Assembly: GCF_009604375.1 (NCBI RefSeq)
Contig: NZ_WEGH01000002.1
Coordinates: 582,073-646,072, forward strand
Origin: Actinomadura macrotermitis
GTDB taxonomy: Bacteria; Actinomycetota; Actinomycetes; Streptosporangiales; Streptosporangiaceae
Direction: 5' to 3'
Length of the DNA: 64,000 bases
In this document: positions 43,479-52,579 of the stretch, piece after piece
Position numbering within the stretch: the stretch's first letter is position 1
How the letters are laid out: the number at the start of each line of letters is the position of its first letter
The notes under the pieces: generated by a model
The model's input: the letters and a program-made list of their open reading frames with translations, nothing else
Told to the model about the DNA's origin: nothing
Database searches by the model: none
Translations under genes and position numbers: made by a program

Positions 43479-43947
43479 TGTGCAGCCCGACATAGCCCTC
43501 TGTCGGGTGACGGAAGCCCTCCGGCAACGTGCCCAGCACCTCGAAGCCCAGCGACTCGTACAGCTTCACCGCCCGCACGTTCGTCTCCACGACCGCGTTG
43601 AACTGCATCGCTCGGTAACCAGCCGCACGCGCCCATTCCAGCGTGTACTCGCACAACGCACGCCCCACGCCCCGCCCGGCATGCGCGGGATCGACCATGT
43701 AGCTGGCGCTTGCGATATGCGATGCGTTCCCCATGTGGTTGCGGTTCATCTTCGCCGTGCCCAGGACAACGCCCGCATCGTCCACCGCCACAACCGTCCG
43801 GTCGGGAGCGGGCAGGAGCCACCAGTCACGTCCCTGCTCCTCACCGAGGTCCGTCGGGTAGGTGAAGCTCTCACCTGCGGCAACGATCGAGTGGAAGAAA
43901 GGCCAGATGGCAGGCCAGTCATCCGCGGTGGCTTCCCTGATCAGCAT
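43459..43947 (-). CDS. GNAT-family N-acetyltransferase
   Basis: The 162-residue protein has the N-terminal LIREATADDWPAIWPFFHSI, the acetyl-CoA loop PAHAGRGVGRALCEYTLEWA and the C-terminal AVKLYESLGFEVLGTLPEGF, typical of phosphinothricin-like acetyltransferases. The ATG at 43947 was chosen for the canonical start; an upstream ATG at 43983 would add a Cys/Pro-rich stretch. Its 3' end overlaps the convergent fusion gene by 20 bases. It is the last clearly intact core-like gene before the degraded patch. Confidence 0.88.
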   Translation of the reverse strand: MLIREATADDWPAIWPFFHSIVAAGESFTYPTDLGEEQGRDWWLLPAPDRTVVAVDDAGVVLGTAKMNRNHMGNASHIASASYMVDPAHAGRGVGRALCEYTLEWARAAGYRAMQFNAVVETNVRAVKLYESLGFEVLGTLPEGFRHPTEGYVGLHIMHRAI

Positions 43948-44032
43948 CCGGCCAGGATGCCCGCACGGCCACGGCTTCTCCACCCCTTATCGACGCATGA
44001 TGCGAGGCTGCGCCGATGGTGAGAAGCAGTGG

Positions 44033-44740
44033 CTAACGCCAGAGGTAGTCATATCGCTCTGGCGCTCGGCCGATGACGAGAAAGAGCCCGCAGACACGGT
44101 CGTCGTCCTCGTCAGCGGCGGGAAGTGCAGCGATCTTCCGGATCAGGTCGAGAACCTCGTGCTCGGAGCGAACCGCCCGGGCGTAGCACGCAGCGTCGAG
44201 CCAGCCGCCTTGCGGGAAGGTCCACCCCTCGGCATCTCCGTCGCGGATAATGCGCTCGGCGTCGGCTTTCTGCTCATAGAACTCCAGCCAGCCGCGTATG
44301 TAGACCCAGATGGCTGCCGCGCACGTCTTCGCCGAAAAGACGGACCTGGCGGCACATGGCCAGAGATCGACCTGAGCGAGGACCTCCGGAAGGCAGAGGG
44401 GACCAGAGAACGGCGTCGCCAACAGGATGGCGGCACGCCCTCGTGGCCACCGTTCGGACGGAAGTTGCGAGAGGCGCCCGCCAGCCATCACTACTCCATG
44501 AGCAAGCCCGCGCCCACCTTGAACTGCGGCGGCCTGAAGGCTGTCCCATACTGGCTGTCGAGGCGTGCGATGGGCCTGCGCGATCTTGCACTGGATCAGC
44601 TGGCTTCGCTCCACGGCGAAGACGTCCTGCCCATCCGGCGTCTCCACCGCATCCGGTGAAGCCGTGGAGATCTCAACGATCGCGTTCTCGGCCGCAGCCG
44701 CGTCTCCGCGGACCTCGCACCTCAACCGGAAAGACCACAT
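44033..44740 (-). CDS. Hypothetical protein, probably a composite of degraded genes
   Basis: A 235-codon frame is open here. The last 100 or so residues (WVYIRGWLEFYEQKADAERI, IRDGDAEGWTFPQGGWLDAA) show coding-like third positions and end in a charged tail DRVCGLFLVIGRAPERYDYL. The first 50 residues appear to be the C-terminus of the frameshifted neighbour at 44591-44890 (ENAIVEISTASPDAVETP). The middle has poorer codon bias, and another frame looks better there. I therefore treat it as a partly real hypothetical gene in a decaying region. The family is not recognised. Confidence 0.4.
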   Translation of the reverse strand: MWSFRLRCEVRGDAAAAENAIVEISTASPDAVETPDGQDVFAVERSQLIQCKIAQAHRTPRQPVWDSLQAAAVQGGRGLAHGVVMAGGRLSQLPSERWPRGRAAILLATPFSGPLCLPEVLAQVDLWPCAARSVFSAKTCAAAIWVYIRGWLEFYEQKADAERIIRDGDAEGWTFPQGGWLDAACYARAVRSEHEVLDLIRKIAALPAADEDDDRVCGLFLVIGRAPERYDYLWR

Positions 44741-44890
44741 CAGGGGTCAGTACATCGAGTCGGCCAAAGATCACGCACTGTCAATCAGGGACCAGCGCCG
44801 ACCTGCCGCATCGACGACCTGAACCTCGACGACGCACGGCCACGACTCATCGTCGATCCAGCGAACCGCTTCACAACGCAACTCCGGCAC
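44591..44890 (-). pseudogene. Frameshifted small accessory gene
   Basis: From GTG at 44890 a frame reads MPELRCEAVRWIDDESWPCV ... GRRWSLIDSA and stops at 44771-44773. Shifting by one base resumes VIFGRLDVLTPDVVFPVEV, and a second shift near 44716-44722 gives VRGDAAAAENAIVEISTASP. Joined together these look like one small protein of a type common in streptomycete accessory regions. Two frameshifts make it a pseudogene. The C-terminal end is approximate. Confidence 0.6.
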
Positions 44891-44933
44891 CTAACGACGC
44901 TGGACGCCAGTACGTCCCGGGAGGATCCCGGAC

Positions 44934-45191
44934 TTAGGGACGCCATTCCTGGCGGTAGTCAGGGTGTTCGGCATACGACTGCGCAAGAACACGAAGCGCG
45001 TGGGCAAGACCGGCCGAGCGAGGGTCGTCGGGCCCCATGGCTGTGTAGTCCCTGGCCAGACTGTCGATCAGATCAAGCATGGGCAGGTGGCTGTCGAGGA
45101 GGGCCTCACCGCCGAAGACCTGAGCCACGTAGGCAAAGGCGTGACAGTCCGCCTCATAGCGAGCGTGGATAAACCTCACGAGATTATCCAT
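44934..45191 (-). CDS. DUF6221-like small protein
   Basis: The ATG at 45191, with GGAGG nearby, opens 85 codons beginning MDNLVRFIHARYEADCHAFA and ending YAEHPDYRQEWRP. Both ends are typical of DUF6221, a family frequent in actinobacterial phages and integrative elements; members are usually somewhat longer. The function is unknown. It appears intact and lies in the lower-GC patch. Confidence 0.75.
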   Translation of the reverse strand: MDNLVRFIHARYEADCHAFAYVAQVFGGEALLDSHLPMLDLIDSLARDYTAMGPDDPRSAGLAHALRVLAQSYAEHPDYRQEWRP

Positions 45192-45300
45192 GCCCTCATC
45201 CTCCAGCACCCAGGCCGACGGCCCCCAACGTAACCACATTGAGCGGCGCAGCCCCTGATTCGAGCTCGTTCAGCCAGCGAGCCGGCAGTAGGCTTCAGGC

Positions 45301-45682
45301 ATGACGATCAACCGAAAGGATCGTGCCGCGTAAGCGGCCCGGCCGGCTGCGGACCGACGTGCTTCCTCGTCGGCTACCGCGGCCCAGCCGTCGAACTTCC
45401 CATCTGCCTGGGCTTTCTCCCCACGGCCTACATGTAGTCGCTTTGCTGGAGAGCCACAGGTTTTGGCCTGGCATCACCGCTGAAGCGTTGCGACTCTGGT
45501 CGGGTCACATCCACAATCCTGCTCACCGCGTCCACGATGACGCCAGCGGTTGCGGCAAATGGGGATGCTGTACGCCCATGACAGACGTGCGCCATGTTCT
45601 TGAAGTCGTTGCCCATAACCTGTTAGGCCGCGACGGCCGCAAGTTCCGGGCCCATCTGGCCGAACTTGATGAGCGTTGGTGA
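45301..45682 (+). pseudogene. Degraded hypothetical gene
   Basis: The C-terminal part is clearly coding-like (RFWPGITAEALRLWSGHIHN, CTPMTDVRHVLEVVAHNLLG, ending RAHLAELDERW), and a continuous frame exists from GTG at 45323. Upstream, however, the best third-position bias is in another frame (GCGPTCFLVGYRGPAVELP), and an ATG with a leaderless-type TAGGCT element at 45301 is in a third frame that stops after ten codons. The simplest reading is one gene broken by two frameshifts. An intact gene starting at 45323 cannot be excluded. Confidence 0.5.
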
Positions 45683-45754
45683 GCACGCCAGCCGCGCAGC
45701 GACGCGAACACCGCCTCCCCATGATCCCAACATCCAAGGCTCAATAAGCCCTGG

Positions 45755-46176
45755 TCACAGGGCATGCGCACTCCGCTGGCGCCACCAGTAGAGGACGGTG
45801 TAGTCGTCTGGCCGGAGAGCCAAAGGGGCAGCGCGAGGTTCGAAGCGGTCCCGACGAGGGTCGATGGGGCGCCAGCCCTGGTCTATCGGTTCGTCGTCTC
45901 GGGCCGGCCGGACGTGCTTCGCCATCCGCTCCTCACAGGCACCGAGCGTCTTGTAGTTCTGCTGTGCCTGGATCAGGGAGACCCGGTTGGGAGGTGCCGC
46001 CCAGTCCGGCCACCGCAACTGATCCGCATCGTCCTCCTAAAGCACACAGGACAGATCTGGTAAGAATCCGGCGACGCCTCCATCGTCAGATGGCCGCAGC
46101 ACACGCAGGGGTACCTCAAGTCCGTGCGGCCATCCTGGTAGACGCCGCATGGTCTCACTGACATGGCTCTTTGCAC
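45755..46176 (-). pseudogene. CPCC-family cysteine-rich protein, single frameshift
   Basis: One frame encodes YPCVCCGHLTMEASPDSYQI and continues CPVCF, then runs off course. One base out, the expected continuation appears: RWPDWAAPPNRVSLIQAQQN ... DEPIDQGWRPIDPRRDRFEP. The normal family sequence is CPVCFWEDD...RWPD; here TTT-AGGAG-GAC stands where TTT-TGG-GAG-GAC is expected, so one base is missing near 46034-46038. The CPCC motif itself is CVCC. The start is ATG at 46176 or 46164. Confidence 0.8.
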
Positions 46177-46224
46177 CGATCTATCCGGTCGATGTTTCTA
46201 CAGCCTCCGATCTAGGCTGCATGG

Positions 46225-46638
46225 GTGAGTCGACGCAGCCCCCAGGACAAGAAGCGCCTGAGCTATGCCCGCGACCGCCGCGACGACTACGGCGAGAACA
46301 ACAAAAGTTCGCGAACCGCCATCCGCTTGAACAAGCGGTTCCCTCACAGAGCCAACCGGCACCGCGCCCGCCAGACCCTGCACGCAGCCACCGGCACTCC
46401 CGATCTCGAACGCGCGGACCTCGCTGAGAACACCCTCGGATCCCGGCGCTCGAAGGTATGGCGCAAGGTTCCCGACAGGGCACTCGGCGACCATGTCGAA
46501 GCGATCCTGATGCGTCGGATCCGCACAGACTCCAACGACACGACCTCTGTTCCCCGCCTGGCGAGCGTCCGCGCACACCGCTCCAACCCGAGCGACTGGA
46601 CCTATCCGGGATCACCACTCAGCACTGGTGAGACCTGA
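46225..46638 (+). CDS. Small basic protein of accessory regions
   Basis: The 137-residue protein begins SRRSPQDKKRLSYARDRRDD and continues YGENNKSSRTAIRLNK, an N-terminus I recognise from small conserved hypothetical proteins of streptomycetes and relatives. It is highly basic and may bind nucleic acid. The GTG follows a TAGGCT -10-like element by six bases, so the transcript is probably leaderless. No function is known. It is the right-hand gene of the degraded patch next to the tRNA. Confidence 0.7.
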   Translation: MSRRSPQDKKRLSYARDRRDDYGENNKSSRTAIRLNKRFPHRANRHRARQTLHAATGTPDLERADLAENTLGSRRSKVWRKVPDRALGDHVEAILMRRIRTDSNDTTSVPRLASVRAHRSNPSDWTYPGSPLSTGET

Positions 46639-46846
46639 CTAGAGCCGCTGTTCACAAGTGAGATCAACACCGTCCAGATCACCCACGCGCGCATGGTCAG
46701 CTACCTCTCCCAACCTGCGGTCGCGGTGCGACGGCGGACGGGAGCGGTGGGCGTCGGCATACGTGGTGAGCGATGACCGACGCTTGTTCGCCTGATGGCG
46801 GGCCGGTGGCCGATGTGCCAGGGGCGGCGCTGCGGCTGGAACGACG

Positions 46847-46884
46847 AAGGCCCAGGTTCAGGAGTTGTCCCCGGCCTGGGCCTT
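46847..46884 (-). terminator. Terminator of tRNA-Gly
   Basis: AAGGCCCAGG (46847-46856) pairs with CCTGGGCCTT (46875-46884) around an 18-base loop, just downstream of the tRNA on the minus strand. Nothing else is recognised in 46639-46846. Confidence 0.65.
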
Positions 46885-46890
46885 GTGTGG

Positions 46891-46961
46891 AGCGGATGAC
46901 GGGAATCGAACCCGCGCTATCAGCTTGGGAAGCTGAAGTTCTGCCATTGAACTACATCCGC
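46891..46961 (-). tRNA. tRNA-Gly (anticodon CCC)
   Basis: The cloverleaf is complete. The acceptor stem GCGGATG/CATCCGC, D-arm GTTC...GAAC, anticodon stem TCAGC/GCTGA with loop TTCCCAA, and T-arm GCGGG-TTCGATT-CCCGT are all visible. The anticodon CCC reads GGG. CCA is not encoded. It lies next to dcd, an arrangement also known in mycobacteria. The degraded accessory patch begins at its 3' side, the side where integrative elements usually insert. Confidence 0.97.
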
Positions 46962-47065
46962 GTCGACGGGGGTGCCGTCGTTCGGACATGGTACCGGATA
47001 GTCGGGGGGCTGCGGGAACCGTGGCGGGTGGGCGGACTCCCCGCTGGAGCCGGTACCGTTCTGAC

Positions 47066-47641
47066 GTGCTGCTCTCCGATCGCGATATCAGGGCCGAAGT
47101 CGAGTCCGGGCGGGTCAGGATCGACCCGTTCGAGCCGGACATGGTCCAGCCGTCCAGTGTGGACTGCCGGCTCGACCGGTACTTCCGGGTGTTCGAGAAC
47201 CACAAGTACCCGCACATCGACCCCGCCATCGAGCAGAGCGATCTGACGCGGCTGGTGGAGGTCGAGCCCGACGAGGCGTTCGTGCTTCATCCGGGCGAGT
47301 TCGTGCTGGCCTCGACGTATGAGGTGTTCGCGCTGCCCGATGATCTGGCTGCCAGGTTGGAGGGCAAGAGCTCCCTCGGGCGGCTCGGGTTGCTGACGCA
47401 CTCGACGGCCGGGTGGATCGACCCCGGGTTCACCGGGCACGTGACGTTGGAGCTGTCCAATGTGGCGACGCTGCCGATCAAGTTGTGGCCCGGGATGAAG
47501 ATCGGGCAGATGTGCCTGTTCCGGACGAGTTCGCCGGCGGAGTACCCGTACGGGTCGGAGAAGTATGGTTCGCGCTATCAGAACCAGCGGGGGCCGACGC
47601 CGTCGCGGTCGTATCTGAACTTCCACCAGAGCAAGGTCTGA
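47066..47641 (+). CDS. dcd: dCTP deaminase (probably bifunctional, dUMP-forming)
   Basis: The 191-residue trimeric dUTPase-fold enzyme has [37 protein letters not shown] and [14 protein letters not shown], with the catalytic Glu in TLELSN. It ends [16 protein letters not shown]. The actinobacterial enzymes of this length (mycobacterial Dcd-Dut type) deaminate dCTP and hydrolyse dUTP to dUMP. The start is GTG: a TACCGT -10-like element ends six bases earlier, suggesting a leaderless mRNA. An intrinsic terminator follows. Confidence 0.95.
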   Translation: MLLSDRDIRAEVESGRVRIDPFEPDMVQPSSVDCRLDRYFRVFENHKYPHIDPAIEQSDLTRLVEVEPDEAFVLHPGEFVLASTYEVFALPDDLAARLEGKSSLGRLGLLTHSTAGWIDPGFTGHVTLELSNVATLPIKLWPGMKIGQMCLFRTSSPAEYPYGSEKYGSRYQNQRGPTPSRSYLNFHQSKV

Positions 47642-47654
47642 CGTCCGGTCGATG

Positions 47655-47683
47655 CGCCCCCCGCCACTGGTGGGGGGCGTTTT
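47655..47683 (+). terminator. Intrinsic terminator of dcd
   Basis: CGCCCCCC and GGGGGGCG form an 8-bp stem around GCCACTGGT, followed by TTTT. It lies 13 bases after the dcd stop. Confidence 0.9.
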
Positions 47684-47901
47684 CTGTGGCCGGGATCACT
47701 CAAAGATGAAATATCTGCTCTTTACAGGTACTTTCGCTTGACGCACAGTCAGGGTGCCTGTTTTGCCTGCGGTTTACTCACGTGCGGCATCGGGCGCCGG
47801 AGAGCTCTGAACCGGTCTCCACGTGCCTCCGCCCAGGGGACGGCGCCCGTGCGGCGTCGCGCCCTGGGCCGACGCGCGCAGGGGACCTCCGGGAGGAGAA
47901 C

Positions 47902-49089
47902 ATGTCCACACTGCGCGCCGAGGGCGTCACCAAGATCTTCGGCCGGAAGGCCGCCGAAGCGCAACGCAGGCTGAGGGACGGCGCGGACATCGCCGGGCTG
48001 GGCGTCACGCCCGCCGTGCTCGACGTGTCGTTCGAGGTACGGCCCGGAGAGATCTTCGTGGTCATGGGCCTGTCGGGGTCGGGCAAGTCGACCCTGATCC
48101 GCATGCTGAACGGGCTGCTGGAGCCGACGGCGGGGCGGGTGCTGATCGACGGCACCGACCTGACCCGCCTTTCGCCGAAGGGCCTGCGCGAGGTGCGGCA
48201 GAAGAAGATCAGCATGGTCTTCCAGCACTTCGCGCTGTTCCCGCACCGCACGGTGCTGGAGAACGCCGCCTATGCCCTTGAAGTTCAGAACGTCCCGAAG
48301 GAGGAACGGCTGGGCAAGGCCCGTGAGTTCCTGCGGGTCGTCGGCCTGGAGGGCTGGGAGGACAAGCTGCCGGGCGAGCTGTCGGGCGGCATGCAGCAGC
48401 GCGTCGGGATCGCGCGGGCCCTCACGGCCGGCACCGACATCATGCTGATGGACGAGGCGTTCAGCGCCCTCGACCCGCTGATCCGGCGGGAGATGCAGGA
48501 GCTGCTGCTGGAGCTGCAGTCCGGGCTGGGCAAGACGATCGTGTTCATCACCCACGACCTGAACGAGGCGATGCGGCTCGGCGACCGGGTCGCGATGATG
48601 CGCGGCGGCCGGGTCATGCAGATCGGCACCGCCGAGGAGATCCTGACCGACCCCGCCAACGACTACGTGGCCCAGTTCGTGGCCGACGTGGACCGGGCGC
48701 GGGTGCTCACCGCCGACTCGGTGATGGAGAAGCCGCTGGCGATCGTGGACGCCGGGAACGGCCCGCGGGCGGCGGTGCGGGCGATGCGCGAGACCCAGTC
48801 CGCGGGCGCCTTCGTCGTCGGCCGGGACCGCCGGCTGATCGGCGTCGTGCACGCCGAGCCCGCCGCGCGGGCCGTCCGCGACGGCGTCTCGTCGCTGGAG
48901 GGGCTGATCGACCGCGAGGTGGCGCCGGTGAGCCCCGACACCGCGCTCGCCGACCTGTTCGGCCGGTGCGCCGAGAGCCCGGTGCCGGTGCCGGTGGCCG
49001 ACGGGGCCGGGCGGCTGCTCGGCGTCATCCCGCGCGTCACGCTGCTGGCCGCGCTCGGCAACGCCGGGGAGGTGGCCGCGCATGCGTAA
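47902..49089 (+). CDS. Glycine betaine/proline ABC transporter ATP-binding protein (ProV-like)
   Basis: The 395-residue ATPase has Walker [10 protein letters not shown], signature [15 protein letters not shown], Walker [13 protein letters not shown], and two C-terminal CBS-like modules (about residues 270-390: [35 protein letters not shown]). CBS modules in this family sense ionic strength or nucleotides. The GGAGGAG site fixes the ATG. It overlaps the permease/binding-protein gene by eight bases. The system imports compatible solutes under osmotic stress, by family knowledge. Confidence 0.94.
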   Translation: MSTLRAEGVTKIFGRKAAEAQRRLRDGADIAGLGVTPAVLDVSFEVRPGEIFVVMGLSGSGKSTLIRMLNGLLEPTAGRVLIDGTDLTRLSPKGLREVRQKKISMVFQHFALFPHRTVLENAAYALEVQNVPKEERLGKAREFLRVVGLEGWEDKLPGELSGGMQQRVGIARALTAGTDIMLMDEAFSALDPLIRREMQELLLELQSGLGKTIVFITHDLNEAMRLGDRVAMMRGGRVMQIGTAEEILTDPANDYVAQFVADVDRARVLTADSVMEKPLAIVDAGNGPRAAVRAMRETQSAGAFVVGRDRRLIGVVHAEPAARAVRDGVSSLEGLIDREVAPVSPDTALADLFGRCAESPVPVPVADGAGRLLGVIPRVTLLAALGNAGEVAAHA

Positions 49090-50830
49090 GCTCCCGATCG
49101 GGGACCGCGTCGACGACGCCGTCTCCTTCCTCACCGAGCACGGCCGGCCCGTCTTCGACGTGGTCAAGGACGCCGTGTCCGGCCTGGTCGACGGGGTGGA
49201 GGCGGTGCTGTCCGGCCCGCCCGCGCTCGTCATGGCGCTGATCGTGGCGCTGCTCGGCTGGTGGCTGCGCGGCCCGCTGTTCGCGCTGTTCGGCCTCGCC
49301 GGGATGCTGCTCATCGACAACCTCGGCGAGTGGGACTCGGCGATGAAGACGCTGGCCCTGGTGCTGGTGTCGAGCGTGGTGGCGCTGGCGGTGGGCGTCC
49401 CGCTCGGCGTCTGGTCGGCGCGCCGCCCGCGGGTGGCGGCGGTGGTCCAGCCGCTGCTGGACTTCATGCAGACGATGCCGGCGTTCGTCTACCTGATCCC
49501 GGCGATCTTCTTCTTCGGGGTCGGCCAGGTGCCCGGCGTCATCGCCACGATGATCTTCGCGCTGCCGCCGGGGGTGCGGCTGACCCGGCTCGGCATCGCC
49601 CAGGTCGACACCGAGACGGTGGAGGCCGCGCAGGCGTTCGGCAGCCCGCCCGCGCGCATCCTGACCCGGGTGCAGCTGCCGCTGGCGCTCGGCACCATCA
49701 TGACCGGCGTGAACCAGGTGATCATGCTGTCGCTGTCGATGGTGGTCACCGCCGGCATGGTCGGCGCGGGCGGCCTCGGCGCCGAGGTGTTCGGCGCGAT
49801 CACCCAGCTGGACGTCGGCAAGGGCTTCGAGGCGGGCCTGGCGGTCGTCGTCCTCGCCATCACCCTGGACCGGCTGACCGGCGCGCTCGGCTCCCGGCTC
49901 AGCCCGGCCGGGCGCACGCGCACCGCCGAGGCGGGCCGCCGCGCCGTGCTGGCCTACCGGCCGCGCCCGGCGTTCGCGCTCGGCGGCGTGCTGGTGCTGG
50001 CGCTGGTGTCGGCGGGGTTCGGGCTGACCGGCGCGGACGGCGTCAAGGGGAAGAAGCTGACCATCGGCTACATCCCCTGGGACGAGGACGTCGCGATCAG
50101 TCACCTGTGGAAGCGGGAGCTGGAGAAGAAGGGTTACGACGTCAAGCTGCAGCAGGTCGACGCGGGCCCGCTGTACTCGGGCCTGGCCTCCGGCGACGTC
50201 GACCTGTTCCTGGACTCGTGGCTGCCCGCCACGCACGCCGACTACTACACCCGGTACAAGGACAAGATCGAGACGATCGGGCCCTGGTACGGCGACGCGA
50301 GCATGCAGCTGGCGGTGCTGAAGGACGACCCGGCGAACAGCGTCGCCGACCTGGCGAAGAACCCGGGCCGCTACAAGAGGCGGATCGTCGGCATCGAGCC
50401 GAGCGCCGGCGAGATGAAGATCGTCAAGGGCAAGGTGATCCCGGGCTACGGGCTGGCCGGCAAGTACGAGCTGGTGCAGGGCTCCACGCCCGCGATGCTG
50501 GCCGAGCTCAGCCGGTCGGCGGCGGCGAAGCAGCCGATCGTGGTGACGCTGTGGAAGCCGCACTGGGCCTACAGCAAGTTCCCGATCAAGCCGCTGGCCG
50601 ACCCGAAGAAGGCGTTCGGCGACGCCGAGAAGGCCACCATGCTGGCCCGCCAGGGCTTCGCGAAGGACTTCCCCGAGCTGAACGGGTGGCTGAAGAGGTT
50701 CACCATGACCGACGACAAGCTCTTCCCGCTGGAAGATCTCGTGATCAACCAGCACAAGGGCGACCCGGCGGCCGGGGTGGACGCCTGGACCAAGGCCAAC
50801 CCGGACTTCATGTCCAAGATCATGAGCTGA
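49082..50830 (+). CDS. ProW-ProX fusion: permease and substrate-binding domain
   Basis: This 582-residue fusion has six or seven membrane helices in the first 300 residues, with the permease EAA-type loop [20 protein letters not shown]. An OpuAC-like binding domain follows (about 325-582: [50 protein letters not shown]). The Trp-rich residues PWDED, WLP, WKPHW form the aromatic box for quaternary amines. Fusion of permease and binding protein is known in OpuA-type systems. It forms a two-gene operon with the ATPase gene and is followed by a terminator. Confidence 0.94.
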   Translation: MRKLPIGDRVDDAVSFLTEHGRPVFDVVKDAVSGLVDGVEAVLSGPPALVMALIVALLGWWLRGPLFALFGLAGMLLIDNLGEWDSAMKTLALVLVSSVVALAVGVPLGVWSARRPRVAAVVQPLLDFMQTMPAFVYLIPAIFFFGVGQVPGVIATMIFALPPGVRLTRLGIAQVDTETVEAAQAFGSPPARILTRVQLPLALGTIMTGVNQVIMLSLSMVVTAGMVGAGGLGAEVFGAITQLDVGKGFEAGLAVVVLAITLDRLTGALGSRLSPAGRTRTAEAGRRAVLAYRPRPAFALGGVLVLALVSAGFGLTGADGVKGKKLTIGYIPWDEDVAISHLWKRELEKKGYDVKLQQVDAGPLYSGLASGDVDLFLDSWLPATHADYYTRYKDKIETIGPWYGDASMQLAVLKDDPANSVADLAKNPGRYKRRIVGIEPSAGEMKIVKGKVIPGYGLAGKYELVQGSTPAMLAELSRSAAAKQPIVVTLWKPHWAYSKFPIKPLADPKKAFGDAEKATMLARQGFAKDFPELNGWLKRFTMTDDKLFPLEDLVINQHKGDPAAGVDAWTKANPDFMSKIMS

Positions 50831-50839
50831 GCCGGCGCC

Positions 50840-50871
50840 GGGACCGGCCCGCCCGCCAAGGGGCCGGTCCC
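50840..50871. terminator. Terminator after the ABC transporter operon
   Basis: GGGACCGGCCC (50840-50850) pairs with GGGCCGGTCCC (50861-50871) around a ten-base loop. There is no T-run, which is common in high-GC actinomycetes. Confidence 0.75.
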
Positions 50872-50899
50872 GGGACCGCCGCTCATGCATGATGGGCCC

Positions 50900-51688
50900 A
50901 TGAGCAGCGAGGGACCGCCGGTCGACCCCGGCACCGCCCACAACGCCCGGGTCTGGAACCACTGGCTCGGCGGCAAGGACAACTTCCCCGCCGACCGCGC
51001 CGTCGGCGACCGGGTCTTCCAGATGTATCCGAGCATCGTGCGGGTGGCCCGCGCCGACCGGGCCTTCCTCGGCCGCGCGGTGCGGTTCCTGGCGGGCGAG
51101 GCCGGCATCCGGCAGTTCCTGGACATCGGCACCGGCCTGCCCACCGCCGACAACGTCCACGAGGTCGCCCAGCGCATCGCCCCGGACGTGCGGGTGGTCT
51201 ACGTCGACCACGACCCGCTGGTGCTGCGGCAGGCGCGCGCCCTGCTGACCAGCACCCCCGAGGGCGCCACCGCCTACGTGCAGGCCGACGCCCGCGACCC
51301 CGGCACGATCCTGCGCGAGGCGGCCCGCACCCTGGACTTCGCGCGGCCGATCGCGATCATGATGCTCGGCATCGTCAACTTCCTGCTGGACGACGCCGAG
51401 GCCCACCGCGTCGTGGACCGCCTGGTCGAGGCGGTGCCGTCCGGCTCCTACCTGGTGCTCACCCACCCGACGCTGGAGCTCGGCGGCGAGCACAACGTCC
51501 AGGCGATGGACTTCTGGAACCGCAACGCCGAGCCGCCGATCCGGGCCCGCACCGGCGCGCAGATCGCCGGGCTGCTGCACGGCGTCGAGCTGGTCGAGCC
51601 GGGGCTGGTGTCGTGCTCGCGGTGGCGGCCCGAGGGCGGCGTCCCGGACGAGGTGGCGCAGTACGGCGCGGTGGGCCGCAAACCCTGA
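50900..51688 (+). CDS. SAM-dependent methyltransferase, DUF574 type
   Basis: The 262-residue protein carries the S-adenosyl methyltransferase family (Methyltransf_19/DUF574) signature: TAHNARVWNHWLGGKDNFPA, FLDIGTGLPTADNVHEVAQR and VVYVDHDPLVLRQARALL. The family is greatly expanded in streptomycetes and relatives; substrates are unknown. The ATG at 50900 was chosen for its start SSEGPPVDPGTA; an ATG at 50885 would add five residues. It converges with the ZIP gene (4-base gap). Confidence 0.92.
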   Translation: MSSEGPPVDPGTAHNARVWNHWLGGKDNFPADRAVGDRVFQMYPSIVRVARADRAFLGRAVRFLAGEAGIRQFLDIGTGLPTADNVHEVAQRIAPDVRVVYVDHDPLVLRQARALLTSTPEGATAYVQADARDPGTILREAARTLDFARPIAIMMLGIVNFLLDDAEAHRVVDRLVEAVPSGSYLVLTHPTLELGGEHNVQAMDFWNRNAEPPIRARTGAQIAGLLHGVELVEPGLVSCSRWRPEGGVPDEVAQYGAVGRKP

Positions 51689-51692
51689 CCGC

Positions 51693-52436
51693 TCAGTGCG
51701 AGAGGGCGACGACGGCGAAGACCGTCAGCAGCCCGGCCCCCGTCAGGCACAGCGTGAGGACGCGCGGGTGCGGGCTGTGCGCCTCCGGCAGGATCTCGGC
51801 GGCCGCCAGGTAGAGCAGGACGCCCGCGAAGAACCCCAGGTAGGGGCCGAGGACGGCCTTCGGCACCGGCACCAGCAGCGCGATCCCCGCGCCCGCGATC
51901 GGGGCGAGCGCGTCCAGCAGCAGCAGGATCCGCGCGGGCCGCTGGTCGCTGCGGTTCAGCGACGCGGCGGTGAAGGTGTTGAACCCGTCGGCGAGGTCGT
52001 GCACGATCACCGCCATCGCCACGACGATCCCGGACCGGGCGTCGGCCTGGAAGCCCAGGCCGATGCTGAGGCCGTCCACGAGGCTGTGCCCGACCAGCGC
52101 GCACGCCGCCAGGATGCCGACCCGCCCCCCGGCCGAGCCGTGCGCGTGGGTGTGCGGCGCGTACTCGCCCTCGTGCCCCTGGTGCAGCGCCGCCGCCTGC
52201 TCCACCAGGTGCAGCAGCAGGAACCCGGCGGCGAACCCGATCATCGGCAGCGGGACGTGCAGCAGCTCGGTATCGGAGATCTCCAGCGACTCCGGCAGCA
52301 GGTCGAACGCGACGACGCCGAGGATCAGCCCGCCGGCCAGGCCGAGCACCAGGTGCCGGCGGTCGCGCACGCGCATGGCGAGCAGGCCGCCGGTCAGCGT
52401 CATCAGGAAGGCCACGACGGCCAGGAGCAGCGCCAT
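51693..52436 (-). CDS. ZIP-family metal transporter
   Basis: This 247-residue membrane protein has about seven or eight helices and a His-rich loop (HQGHEGEYAPHTHAHG). The metal-site helices are VGHSLVDGLSIGLGF and VIVHDLADGFNTFTAA, with a conserved PEAH near the C-terminus. HSxxDG/HDxxDG replace the HNxxEG/HExxxG of classic ZIPs, so metal selectivity is uncertain (Zn2+, Mn2+ or Fe2+). It has no adjacent metal regulator. Confidence 0.88.
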   Translation of the reverse strand: MALLLAVVAFLMTLTGGLLAMRVRDRRHLVLGLAGGLILGVVAFDLLPESLEISDTELLHVPLPMIGFAAGFLLLHLVEQAAALHQGHEGEYAPHTHAHGSAGGRVGILAACALVGHSLVDGLSIGLGFQADARSGIVVAMAVIVHDLADGFNTFTAASLNRSDQRPARILLLLDALAPIAGAGIALLVPVPKAVLGPYLGFFAGVLLYLAAAEILPEAHSPHPRVLTLCLTGAGLLTVFAVVALSH

Positions 52437-52536
52437 TCCCCGGTCCTACCAGCGCGCCGGGCCGCCGCGCCGGGAAAGCGCGATCAGCGGCGGGCCATGA
52501 GGGCCTAGAGATCCCTTGACCCGCCGGGGACGGCGA

Positions 52537-52566
52537 ACGGCCCCGCTCCGTCGGGAGCGGGGCCGT
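52537..52566. terminator. Terminator after the Fe-S oxidoreductase
   Basis: ACGGCCCCGCTCC pairs with GGAGCGGGGCCGT (13 bp) with a GTCG loop, 14 bases beyond the stop codon of the oxidoreductase. The remaining gap to the ZIP start holds nothing recognised. Confidence 0.85.
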
Positions 52567-52579
52567 CCACAGGGTGTTG

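Noticed and set aside
43862..44659. Plus-strand 265-codon frame
   Set aside because: The opposite strand shows better codon bias and family resemblance in the pseudogene and C-terminal hypothetical segments.
43450..46961. attL/attR direct repeat flanking the degraded patch
   Set aside because: I looked for a second copy of the tRNA T-arm and acceptor 3' sequence near 43.4-44.1 kb and did not find one.
47800..47901. Glycine or other riboswitch before the betaine transporter (GGAGAG motif)
   Set aside because: The conserved GCCGAAGGAGCAA-type core and second aptamer features are absent; only a chance GGAGAG was found.
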